From the NCBI RefSeq assembly GCF_004136315.1, contig NZ_CP029562.1, forward strand, positions 1,302,001-1,366,000: a DNA stretch of 64,000 nucleotides, read 5' to 3'. The notes beneath the pieces are model-generated. The model was not told the origin of the DNA, made no database searches, and was given only the letters and a program-made list of their open reading frames with translations. This document shows, one piece after another, positions 25,714 to 33,757 of the stretch. The DNA is from Mesorhizobium sp. Pch-S (GTDB lineage Bacteria > Pseudomonadota > Alphaproteobacteria > Rhizobiales > Rhizobiaceae). How positions within the stretch are numbered: position 1 is the stretch's first letter; the number at the start of each line of letters is the position of its first letter. A program made the translations under genes and the position numbers.

Positions 25714-26580
25714 TCACTTCCTGGTGGCGTTGATCTCGGGCTTGTCCATCAAGGATGCTTCGAGACCGTATTTCCTGGCGATGGTCTCCAGCGTGCCGTC
25801 GGCCTTGAGTTCGGTGAGCGCCGCGACGAAGGCCTTTGCCAGCTCGGGCTTGTCGACCGAGGTATAGGGGCCCATCGGAACCTTGTCGCCGACACCGGCC
25901 TGCAGGATCATCCAGTCCTGATGGCCCTTGCTGAGGATGAAGGCAGCCTGTTCGGTCGAGACGACCTCGGCAGCGTCGCGGCCCGACTTCAGCGCGAGAT
26001 CGGCATCCGGCACCGAGCTGTAATAGCTGATGGTCAGCGCCGGCTTGCCCTTGTCGGCGCAGTTCTTCACCGCGAACTCGCCGACCTTCACCGTATCGGT
26101 GCCCTTGAGAACGCCAATGCTGCCGCCGCACAGGGCGTCGATGTCGGGATATTTGTCCTTGTTCGCGGCCTGGATGATGATCGCGTTGGACGAGGTCGCA
26201 TAGTCGGCGAAGGTAACAAGCTTCTGGCGCTCCAGCAGGTCGCTGGTGCCGCCGGCGCCGGCATCGAAGCGGCCGCCGCCGACACCGGTGATCAGGCCTT
26301 CCCACTTGGCATTGACGATGTTGGCCTTGATGCCGAGCTTTTCGGCCACGGCATTGAAGACGTCGACTTCCAGGCCGGTGGTCTTGCCGGCCTCGTCGAT
26401 CCAGGAATAGGGCGGATAGTCGAGCACCATCGCCACCGTGATCTCGCCCTTGGACTTGTAGGGCTCAGGCAGCAGATCCTTCGCGCTTTCGGCAAAGGCG
26501 GAAACGGCGGTGCCGGCGATGATCGCCGCCGACAACACAGTCGTCCTCATGAATTTCGTCAGACAGCTCACAGTCTTCAT
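25714..26580 (-). CDS. Polar amino-acid-type ABC transporter substrate-binding protein (family 3)
   Basis: The ATG at 26580, preceded by GGGAGGAAAATTG, gives a 288-residue protein. It has a signal peptide (MRTTVLSAAIIAGTAVSAFAES) and the family-3 signatures ITVAMVLDYPPYSWIDEAGKTTGLEVDVFNAVAEKLGI and RFDAGAGGTSDLLERQKLVTFADYA. It should deliver an amino-acid-like ligand to the permease/ATPase at 30890-32592. Two cysteines in the mature protein (ALCGGS...VKNCADKG) may form a disulfide. It is divergent from the LysR gene at 27037. The context of flavin monooxygenases suggests an S-containing amino acid derivative. Confidence 0.9.
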   Translation of the reverse strand: MKTVSCLTKFMRTTVLSAAIIAGTAVSAFAESAKDLLPEPYKSKGEITVAMVLDYPPYSWIDEAGKTTGLEVDVFNAVAEKLGIKANIVNAKWEGLITGVGGGRFDAGAGGTSDLLERQKLVTFADYATSSNAIIIQAANKDKYPDIDALCGGSIGVLKGTDTVKVGEFAVKNCADKGKPALTISYYSSVPDADLALKSGRDAAEVVSTEQAAFILSKGHQDWMILQAGVGDKVPMGPYTSVDKPELAKAFVAALTELKADGTLETIARKYGLEASLMDKPEINATRK

Positions 26581-26840
26581 CAATTTTCCTCCCAGGTAGA
26601 CGATGAAACCCCAACAACCCGGCAAAGCTCCGCCCGTCCGCCAAAGCGGGGGTCGGAATCGTTTCCAGAATTTGCCAAATTGCCTATGCGTTCAGACGCA
26701 AGCAGTGGATGAGGGGCGTTGCGATATAGCGTCCGGAAGCCCCGCCCTCCAATGCAGAGCCCCTCCGGGTCACACCATCACGTTGACAACCCTTGCGGAC
26801 CTATCGAATTCCGCGCCCCCATAGCTTATGCGTTTGCATA

Positions 26841-26877
26841 GAGCGTTTCCGTTTTTCACAGAAACGCGGAAACGCTC
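26841..26877. repeat. Short dispersed palindrome, type 2 copy
   Basis: Arms GAGCGTTTCCG and CGGAAACGCTC flank a 15-base loop. The arm sequence is shared with 7118-7152. It lies in the 456-base gap 26581-27036 between the divergent binding-protein and LysR genes. The rest of that gap is A+T-rich toward 27000 and should hold both promoters; no gene was seen. Confidence 0.65.
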
Positions 26878-27036
26878 CAAGTTTTTGTTTTCGACGCATT
26901 TTTGTAACGCCAAGTCATCCCACTTGGCTAAAAAATGCTCCAGTGGCACATTGCTAACATCAAAAAGTGATTATTTGCAACGTGCATTGTTGAAAAAAAT
27001 GAATGAAACGATTGTGACGGATCGGCGAGCGCTTTC

Positions 27037-27957
27037 ATGGTGACGTTCAAACAGCTCGAAGCCTTGTACTGGATCGGCACGCTCGGCAGCTTCGAGGCGG
27101 CCGCGCAGCACCTCGACACGACGCAGTCGGCGATTTCCAAGCGCATCCAGGAACTCGAGGCGAGTTTCGGTGTCTCGGTGTTCGACCGCAGCCGCCGCGC
27201 CGCCCATCTGACGCCGAAGGGCGTCGAGATGCTGGAGCTTGCCGCCGGCCTGCTCGAACAGCGCACGCGTTTTGCCGAGCGCTTCAGCGCCCCTGACCTG
27301 ATCGAGCGCCGGCTGCGCATCGGCGCGACCGAAGCCTCGGCCATGACATGGCTCGGCCGCTTCGTCGGCAGCCTGCACCAAGCCTTCCCGAAGGTCTCGC
27401 TGGAGATCGTGGTGGATTCGGCAACCACGCTCACCCAGAAACTGGCCGAGAGCCAGCTCGATCTTGCCGTGGTCCCGGACGGCCTCACCGATCCGCGTTT
27501 CCAGGCCGTTCCGGTCGGCTCGTCGCAATGGTGCTGGGGCTGCGCGCCCGGCCTTGTCGAGGCCGACAGGAAACATCACCTCAGGGACCTCGCCGAACAT
27601 GCGATCCTGCTGCGCCCCGACTCGGCGTCCGAGATGCTGGTCGGCACAACGCTGCGCTCGGCCGGGCTTGCCACCACCAGGATTATAGCCGTTCCCGATT
27701 TCCTGTCGCTGGTCAGCCTGACCGTCGGCGGCCTCGGCGTCGCCGCCATGCCGACCTTCCTCTTCGACCAGGGCTTTGCCGGTGCCGCGCTGGCCCGTAT
27801 CGACACGGTGGAACCGGTGCCGGACCTGCAATATCTCGCAGTTTTTCCGGCCGCCGACACCAGCCCGATCCTGGCTTCCGTGGTCACGCTGCTCAAGCAG
27901 ACCTGCGATTTCTCCAAGGCCTACCAGGCTCGGGACGTGGCGGTCGAGCCGAGCTAG
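27037..27957 (+). CDS. LysR-family transcriptional regulator of the monooxygenase/transport cluster
   Basis: A 306-residue LTTR with the N-terminal winged helix (residues 1-60: MVTFKQLEALYWIGTLGSFEAAAQHLDTTQSAISKRIQELEASFGV) and the C-terminal periplasmic-binding-like effector domain (about 90-295). It is divergent from the amino-acid-type binding protein and upstream of the FMN reductase and monooxygenase genes, so it probably governs both. The effector is unknown. In analogous clusters a sulfur-status signal is used (CysB/Cbl logic), but no sequence proof exists here. Confidence 0.9.
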   Translation: MVTFKQLEALYWIGTLGSFEAAAQHLDTTQSAISKRIQELEASFGVSVFDRSRRAAHLTPKGVEMLELAAGLLEQRTRFAERFSAPDLIERRLRIGATEASAMTWLGRFVGSLHQAFPKVSLEIVVDSATTLTQKLAESQLDLAVVPDGLTDPRFQAVPVGSSQWCWGCAPGLVEADRKHHLRDLAEHAILLRPDSASEMLVGTTLRSAGLATTRIIAVPDFLSLVSLTVGGLGVAAMPTFLFDQGFAGAALARIDTVEPVPDLQYLAVFPAADTSPILASVVTLLKQTCDFSKAYQARDVAVEPS

Positions 27958-28014
27958 TTACGTCGGCATTCTTCCTTCTCCCCTTGGGCCCACAAATGTT
28001 CGAGGCGCGACTTG

Positions 28015-28203
28015 CCTTCTCCCCTTGTGGGAGAAGGTGGCTCGGCGCACAGCGCCGAGCCGGATGAGGGGTGCTGGACGGAACGCTGCTTTCCCATTTT
28101 ACAGACAACCAACTGTTATACGTACATAATCCTTCTCTTCCTCGTTTCTTCCAACACCCCTCATCCGGCCCTTCGGGCCACCTTCTCCCACAAGGGGAGA
28201 AGG
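28015..28203 (-). repeat. Palindromic intergenic repeat, copy D (complete, inverted orientation)
   Basis: The same element as copies B, C and E. Its core reads GACGGAACGCTGC on the left and TCGTTTCTTCCAACACC on the right, the reverse complement of the core ends of the others. The inner stems are CTCGGCG/CGCCGAG and GGCCC/GGGCC. A truncated extra piece (CCTTCTCCCCTTGGGCCC) lies at 27973-27990. The 397-base gap 27958-28354 otherwise holds an A+T-rich stretch likely to carry the promoter of the next operon. Confidence 0.85.
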
Positions 28204-28354
28204 GGACGCCACGTCTGCGCATTTCACAATTCATTCTTTTTTTTCCACAATCATTCTTGCAATAAATCTCTTTTAGAAATACTCGTAAAGCCAGATCACG
28301 GCTGACGGGTGCGCACGGTGCGCGCTGACCGGCCAACGTTTTCGGCTTTGCGAC

Positions 28355-28918
28355 ATGGACAGTTTTCCAACCACGGCACCCAGGATTTCGCTCGTCATCG
28401 GCAATCCAAAGCCGATGTCGCGCACCCGCACGCTTGCCGAGCGGTTCACCGACGGGTTGATCGCACAGCCCGGTCGCGATCGGGTCGTGATCGACCTGGC
28501 CGAACAGGCCGATGCGCTGTTTCCGCCAAGGACCGAGTTGCTGGCGCCACTCTACGAGCGGCTGAGCGGCAGTGACCTGGTGGTGGTCGCCTCGCCGACC
28601 TACAAGGCGAGCTATACCGGGCTCACCAAGCTGTTCTTCGACCAGATGCGGCCCAACGCGCTGCAGGGCGTGGTCGCCATCCCGCTGATGACCGGTGCAA
28701 GCGCGGCGCATTCGCTGGCCGTCGATTTCCATCTCGCCGCGCTGCTCAGGGAGCTCGGCGCGATCGTGCCGACCGGCGGCGTCTATTTCATCGTCAACGA
28801 AACCGAAGACCTCGAGGCAGCCGTGAACGCCGCGATCGCCAGGCAGCGATCGCAGCTGGCGCTGCTCAAGGCGCCCTGGGGAGGCAAGCATGCTGGAAAT
28901 GCCATCGATGGTCGCTAG
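28355..28918 (+). CDS. NADPH-dependent FMN reductase (SsuE/MsuE type)
   Basis: A 187-residue flavodoxin-fold reductase. ISLVIGNPKPMSRTRTLAERF supplies the phosphate-binding loop and VVASPTYKASYTGLTKLFFDQ is the FMN-contact motif typical of SsuE/MsuE. These enzymes supply FMNH2 to two-component monooxygenases that strip sulfur from sulfonates. It is the first gene of the run that continues with a second flavin reductase and an LLM monooxygenase, and its 3' end overlaps the next gene by 29 bases. Confidence 0.88.
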   Translation: MDSFPTTAPRISLVIGNPKPMSRTRTLAERFTDGLIAQPGRDRVVIDLAEQADALFPPRTELLAPLYERLSGSDLVVVASPTYKASYTGLTKLFFDQMRPNALQGVVAIPLMTGASAAHSLAVDFHLAALLRELGAIVPTGGVYFIVNETEDLEAAVNAAIARQRSQLALLKAPWGGKHAGNAIDGR

Positions 28919-29402
28919 GACCGCGCCTGAACCGCACCTGTTTCGCCAGGCGCTCGGCCATTATGCGTCGGGCATCACGGTGATCGCCGGTGTCGCCGAC
29001 GGCCTGCCGGTCGGCTTCACCTGCCAGTCCTTCTACAGTGTCTCGCTGGAGCCGCCACTGGTGTCGTTCAGCGTCATGCGCACCTCCGGCAGCTGGCCGA
29101 AGATCCGTGCCAGCGGCGCCTTCTCCGTCAACATCCTGTCGGCGCGGCAGCGCGAGGTCTCGAACGCCTTCGCCCGCTCCGGCACCGACAAATGGAGCGG
29201 CGTCGACTGGGCCCACAGCGGCTTCGGCAACCCGATCATCGCCGGTTCGCTCACATGGCTCGATTGCACGCTGTTCGAGGAATACCCGGCGGGCGACCAC
29301 ACCATCGTCGTCGGCCAGGTCCGCGAGATGGCGTCGATCAACGCGGACGAGGACCACGAGCCGCTGATCTTCTTCAAGGGACGCTACGTGAATTCGATGT
29401 GA
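28890..29402 (+). CDS. Flavin reductase (DIM6/NTAB, HpaC-like)
   Basis: A 170-residue flavin:NAD(P)H reductase of the split-barrel family: FRQALGHYASGITVIAGVADGLPVGFTCQSFYSVSLEPPLVSFSV near residues 18-62 and DHTIVVGQVREM near 140. It should provide reduced flavin to the monooxygenase encoded 48 bases downstream. The presence of two unrelated flavin reductases in one cluster suggests that the three monooxygenases differ in partner preference. It overlaps the SsuE-like gene, showing translational coupling. Confidence 0.88.
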   Translation: MLEMPSMVARTAPEPHLFRQALGHYASGITVIAGVADGLPVGFTCQSFYSVSLEPPLVSFSVMRTSGSWPKIRASGAFSVNILSARQREVSNAFARSGTDKWSGVDWAHSGFGNPIIAGSLTWLDCTLFEEYPAGDHTIVVGQVREMASINADEDHEPLIFFKGRYVNSM

Positions 29403-29449
29403 AGCCGGCGGCACAAGCCGGCTGACAGACCGAGACGGGAGGACGACCG

Positions 29450-30805
29450 ATGACCGCAGCAAAGCGCCAGCTCAAGCTGGCGCTCTTCATGAACACGACC
29501 GAATATGCCTGGCTCTACGAGAAGGCGCGTTCGGAGAGCGAGTTCGACTTCGCCTTCTACCGCGACCTCGCGCAGATGGCCGAGCGAGCGAGGTTCGATG
29601 CCGTCTTCCTGGCCGACATCGTCGCCGTCAACGACCGCAACCGCGGGCTCGAAGCGGCCGGCCACATGGGCAACGCCGTCGTCTACGAGCCGCTGACCAT
29701 GCTCGGCGCGCTGTCGGCGGTAACCGAGAAGATCGGCCTCGTCGCCACCGCCTCGACGACCTATCACCAGCCCTTCCACATCGCGCGGATGATCGGCAGC
29801 CTCGACCATCTGTCGAAGGGCCGCATCGGCTGGAACGTCGTCACCTCGCAGGGAGAATCGGAAGCCGCCGCCTTCGGCCTCGACGCGCAGCTCGACCCCG
29901 GTTTCCGCTACGACCGCGCCAGCGAATTCGTCGACCTGGTCTTCGACCTGTGGAACAGCTGGGAGGGTGACGCCTTCCTGCGCGACAAGGCTTCCACGCG
30001 CTATTTCGACCCGTCGAAGGTGCATCCCGTCGACCACCGCGGAAAGCATTTCAAGGCGCGCGGCGCGCTCAACGTGCCAAGGCCACCGCAGGGCCGGCCG
30101 GTGATCTCGCAGGCCGGCTCGTCGGAAGCCGGCTTCGAGCTCGCGGCCCGCACCGCCGACGTCATGTTCTGCGCGCCGGGCTCGCTCGAACGCGGCAAGG
30201 CGTTCTCGGCCAACATCCGCGAACGCATGGTGAAATACGGCCGCGGCCCGGACGAAGTGGCGATCATGCCCGGCCTGTTCGTCGTTGCCGGCGGCACCGA
30301 GGAAGAGGCGCGCCGCAAATATGCCGACGCGCAGGCCGCGACGCCCGACAGCTTCAAGCTGCAGAGCATCGACCGCTATCTCGGCGGCGTCGGCGCGCTG
30401 GAATGGGACCTCGACAAGCCGATCCCGACAACAGCCGAGGAAGGTGCGGCCCGCCTGCGCCGCCGCGTCACCTTCGAGATCGATGGCCGCCGCATGACGG
30501 CGCGCGAACTCGGCGACCAGATCACCTCCTGCTACGGCCACATCACCTGCATCGGCGCCGTCGAGCAGGTCGCCGACACGATGGAGACCTGGCTGAAGGA
30601 GCGCGCCTGCGACGGCTTCACATTGTTCCCGCACTACTTGCCCGGCAATGCCCATGACTTCGGCCAGCTCGTCGTGCCCGAACTGCAGCGGCGCGGCATC
30701 TTCCGCAAGGAATACGAAGGCTCAACCTTCCGCGACCATCTCGGCCTGGCGTCGCCGCAGCATCCGGCGTCCGACCGGAACGCGGCGCGGCTGGCCGGAC
30801 AATAA
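29450..30805 (+). CDS. LLM-class flavin-dependent monooxygenase (NtaA/SnaA/DszA type), 1 of 3
   Basis: A 451-residue TIM-barrel monooxygenase using FMNH2 and O2. Family landmarks are FMNTTEYAWLYEKARSE near the start, TYHQPFHIARMIGSLDHLSKGRIGWNVVTS (about 104-133), RPVISQAGSSEAGFELAARTADVMF and the C-terminal GIFRKEYEGSTFRDHLGLA. It belongs with the NtaA/SnaA/DszA/SoxA group that attacks aminopolycarboxylates, pristinamycin or organosulfur compounds. The neighbouring amino-acid-type importer and SsuE-like reductase favour an S-containing small molecule. Confidence 0.92.
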   Translation: MTAAKRQLKLALFMNTTEYAWLYEKARSESEFDFAFYRDLAQMAERARFDAVFLADIVAVNDRNRGLEAAGHMGNAVVYEPLTMLGALSAVTEKIGLVATASTTYHQPFHIARMIGSLDHLSKGRIGWNVVTSQGESEAAAFGLDAQLDPGFRYDRASEFVDLVFDLWNSWEGDAFLRDKASTRYFDPSKVHPVDHRGKHFKARGALNVPRPPQGRPVISQAGSSEAGFELAARTADVMFCAPGSLERGKAFSANIRERMVKYGRGPDEVAIMPGLFVVAGGTEEEARRKYADAQAATPDSFKLQSIDRYLGGVGALEWDLDKPIPTTAEEGAARLRRRVTFEIDGRRMTARELGDQITSCYGHITCIGAVEQVADTMETWLKERACDGFTLFPHYLPGNAHDFGQLVVPELQRRGIFRKEYEGSTFRDHLGLASPQHPASDRNAARLAGQ

Positions 30806-30889
30806 CGACAATGAACATCGACCCCACCCGGTTTCGATCGCCGCCAAGACGATCGGGCGGATAAGGGTGCGCGCGTGGAGGAGGAGAAC

Positions 30890-31825
30890 ATGAGCGCAGT
30901 GATACCGATCAAACCGATGCGCGGCGCCGAGGGCGTGGCAGCGTATCTGCCGCCGCTCGACCAGAACGGCGTCGTCACCGCAGCGAGGCGCCCGCGCCTC
31001 GGCCAGATCGCTGCCAGCATCGTGCTGCTGGCGCTGCTGGCCGCCTTCGTCTGGACGGTGGCCGTCAACAAGAACATGCACTGGGACGTCGTCGGGACCT
31101 ACCTGTTCCACCCGCTGATCCTGAAGGGCGTGGTCTCGACGCTGCAGCTGACGATGCTGGCGGTGCTGCTGGCCTTCGTCACCGGCGTGGTGCTGGCAGC
31201 GATGGGGCAGTCGCGCAACCCGGTGCTGTCGACCTTCGCCGCCTTCTACATCTGGCTGTTCCGCGCCCTGCCGCTGCTGGTGCAGATCGTGCTGTGGTTC
31301 AACCTGGCGCTGCTGTTTCCCGAACTCGGCATCGGCATTCCCGGCACCTCGCTCTATGTCGGCTGGAACACCAACCACGTCATCACACCCTTCACCGCCG
31401 CGATCCTGGCGCTGGCCATGCACGAGGCCGCCTACATGGCCGAGATCGTGCGCTCCGGCATCCTTTCGGTGCCGCAGGGACAGACCGAAGCGGCCCTGAC
31501 CATCGGCATGACGCGCGGCGAGGCGCTGCGCCGCATCGTGCTGCCGCAGGCGCTGCGCGTCATTATCCCGCCGATCGGCAACCAATTCATCATGGTGCTG
31601 AAGGCGAGCGCGCTGGTTTCGGTGATCGGCGGCGGCGACCTCCTGACCGCCGCGCAGAACCTCTACGCCGTCAACTACGAGGTCATCGCGCTGCTGCTCG
31701 TCGCCTCGGCCTGGTACATGGTCATCATCTCCATCACCAGCGTCGGCCAGCACTATCTCGAAAAGCGGCTGAGCCGCTCCGAACGCAATGGCGCGGGCGC
31801 CCCCGCCGCCGACACGGAGGTTTGA
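30890..31825 (+). CDS. Amino-acid-type ABC transporter permease
   Basis: A 311-residue membrane protein starting MSAVIPIKPMRGAEG with a strong GGAGGAGGAG site before it. The core (IVLLALLAAFVWTVAV, then TLQLTMLAVLLAFVTGVVLAAMGQS) and the EAA loop IGMTRGEALRRIVLPQALRVIIPPIGNQF mark the HisM/GlnP polar amino-acid class. One permease gene implies a homodimeric channel. It works with the ATPase two bases downstream and the binding protein at 25714-26580. Confidence 0.92.
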   Translation: MSAVIPIKPMRGAEGVAAYLPPLDQNGVVTAARRPRLGQIAASIVLLALLAAFVWTVAVNKNMHWDVVGTYLFHPLILKGVVSTLQLTMLAVLLAFVTGVVLAAMGQSRNPVLSTFAAFYIWLFRALPLLVQIVLWFNLALLFPELGIGIPGTSLYVGWNTNHVITPFTAAILALAMHEAAYMAEIVRSGILSVPQGQTEAALTIGMTRGEALRRIVLPQALRVIIPPIGNQFIMVLKASALVSVIGGGDLLTAAQNLYAVNYEVIALLLVASAWYMVIISITSVGQHYLEKRLSRSERNGAGAPAADTEV

Positions 31826-31827
31826 GC

Positions 31828-32592
31828 ATGGAACCGGCCATCCGCATTCACGGACTGCGAAAATCCTTCAAGGGCGTCGAGGTGCTGCGCGGCGTCTCGC
31901 TCGACGTCGCGCCCGGCGAAGTCGTCTGCATCCTCGGCCCTTCCGGCGGCGGCAAGAGCACGATGCTGCGCTGTATCAACCAGCTCGAGACCTTCGAAGC
32001 CGGCTTCATAACCGTGCATGACGATCCGGTCGGCTATGCGCGACGGACCAATGGCGAGCTGGTGGAGGCGAGCGAGCGGCACATGGCCGGCCAGCGCCGC
32101 CGCATCGGCATGGTGTTCCAGCAATACAATCTGTTCCTGCACCTGACCGCGCTGCAGAATGTCACCGAAGGCCCGGTCAAGGTGCTGGGGCAGAACCGCG
32201 CCGCCGCCGAGAAGCGCGCGCGGGAGCTGCTGGCATCGGTGGGTCTGACCCGCCACGCGCACAAATATCCGAGCCAGCTGTCAGGCGGCCAGCAGCAGCG
32301 CGTGGCGATCGCGCGTGCGATGGCCATGGAGCCGGACATCCTGCTGTTCGACGAGCCGACCAGCGCACTGGACCCGGAATGGGTCGGCGAGGTGCTCGAC
32401 GCCATCCGCAACCTCGCCCGGTCCGGCATGACCATGGTGATCGTCACCCACGAGCTGAACTTCGCGCGCGAGGTCGCCGACCGCATCGCCATCATGGCCG
32501 ACGGTCAGATCATCGAATGCGGGCCGGCCGCCGATGTGCTCGACCGGCCGAGTTCGGCCCGCGCGGAAGCCTTCGTGCGGCGGCGCAACTGA
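31828..32592 (+). CDS. Amino-acid-type ABC transporter ATP-binding protein
   Basis: Starting MEPAIRIHGLRKSFKGVEVLRGVSLDV at 31828, it is a 254-residue GlnQ/HisP-class ATPase. Visible motifs are Walker A GPSGGGKST, the Q-loop region VFQQYNLFLHLTALQNV, signature LSGGQQQRVAIARAM, Walker B ILLFDEPTSALDPEWVGEV and the switch His in VIVTHELNFAREVADR. It starts 2 bases after the permease stop. The frame is open much further upstream inside the permease gene, but the family start is unambiguous. Confidence 0.93.
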   Translation: MEPAIRIHGLRKSFKGVEVLRGVSLDVAPGEVVCILGPSGGGKSTMLRCINQLETFEAGFITVHDDPVGYARRTNGELVEASERHMAGQRRRIGMVFQQYNLFLHLTALQNVTEGPVKVLGQNRAAAEKRARELLASVGLTRHAHKYPSQLSGGQQQRVAIARAMAMEPDILLFDEPTSALDPEWVGEVLDAIRNLARSGMTMVIVTHELNFAREVADRIAIMADGQIIECGPAADVLDRPSSARAEAFVRRRN

Positions 32593-32679
32593 GCGCACGC
32601 AAGATCATAGCGGCCTGAGGCAACGGCGCTCGCACTGGGCGCCGCCATCCGCAGCGACGCCAACAACGGAACCATCACG

Positions 32680-33756
32680 ATGCACCAGAAGCTGTTTAGT
32701 CTGTCGCTGAACGGACAGGGCCACCACCCCGGCGCGTGGCGGCTGCCCGGCGCCAGGCGCGAGCGCGCCGTCGCCCCGGATTTCACCCGCGACCTGGCCA
32801 GGCAGGCCGACGCGGCCGGCTTCGATCTGCTCATCGTCGAATATCCGCCGCGCCCGACCACGATGCCGGCGCCCGACCGGCAGGAGGCGGTGCATTTCGA
32901 GGCGCTGTCCGTCGCCGCATCGCTGGCCGGCGTGACGGGAGCGATCGGTCTCGTCGCGCCGGTTTCGGCGGTCTACAACGAACCCTTCAACATCGCGCGC
33001 CAGTTCACCGCCTTTGACCATCTGTCGAAAGGCCGTTCCGGCTGGCTGCTGGTGCCGGGGCTGGACGAGGCCGACCGCCCCAACTTCAACCGCCTCGACG
33101 GCACTGACAGCGCCTTCCACGACACCCGCTCGGCGGAGTTCTCCGACGTGGTGCTGGAACTGTTCGACAGCTGGGAAGATGGTGCACTGGCGCTGGACAA
33201 GGCGGAATCGATCTTCGCGCATCCCGGCAAGGTGCACGTCATCGACCACAACGGCCCGCATTTTTCGATCAGCACCTCGATGAACGCGCCGCGTCCGCCG
33301 CAGGGCCATCCGGTGGTGCTGATGTCGCCGCAGACGCGCGCCGACGAAACCACCGCGGTGACCCGGGCCGATGTCGTGCTGCTGTCCGGCGGCCGCGAGG
33401 AAATCTCGGCGCGTGGCGCTGCCCTGAAACAGGTGGCCGCTGCCGGGGGACGCGGCCACCTCAAGGTGTTCGCCAACCTCGCCACCACGCTGGCCGACAG
33501 CGATGAAGAGGCACAGGCACTGGCCCGGCAGCTCGACGGGCTGGGATCGCCGATCAGCGGCGTCGAACATTTCATCGGCACAGCAAACGGTCTCGCCACC
33601 TATCTGGAGACCTTCGACTGCGACGGCTTCAACCTGATGCCGTCGGTACTGCCGGACGGGCTGGCGCCGCTCTCCGCCCTGCCCCGCAAGCCAACCACCA
33701 ACATGACATTGCGCAACAGGCTGGGCCTGCCCCGCCCCGCCGGACGGAGGAGCTGA
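32680..33756 (+). CDS. Short LLM-class flavin monooxygenase, 2 of 3
   Basis: A 358-residue relative of the two flanking enzymes, about 80-90 residues shorter. It keeps HQKLFSLSLNGQGHHPGAWRLP, YNEPFNIARQFTAFDHLSKGRSGWLLVPG, the LELFDSWEDGA block and the C-terminal MTLRNRLGLPRPA. The central barrel is shortened after residue 240, and the GWNVVTS motif is changed to GWLLVPG. It may have a distinct substrate or act as a partner subunit. It ends 1 base before the third monooxygenase gene, so the two are translated together. Confidence 0.85.
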   Translation: MHQKLFSLSLNGQGHHPGAWRLPGARRERAVAPDFTRDLARQADAAGFDLLIVEYPPRPTTMPAPDRQEAVHFEALSVAASLAGVTGAIGLVAPVSAVYNEPFNIARQFTAFDHLSKGRSGWLLVPGLDEADRPNFNRLDGTDSAFHDTRSAEFSDVVLELFDSWEDGALALDKAESIFAHPGKVHVIDHNGPHFSISTSMNAPRPPQGHPVVLMSPQTRADETTAVTRADVVLLSGGREEISARGAALKQVAAAGGRGHLKVFANLATTLADSDEEAQALARQLDGLGSPISGVEHFIGTANGLATYLETFDCDGFNLMPSVLPDGLAPLSALPRKPTTNMTLRNRLGLPRPAGRRS

Positions 33757-33757
33757 C

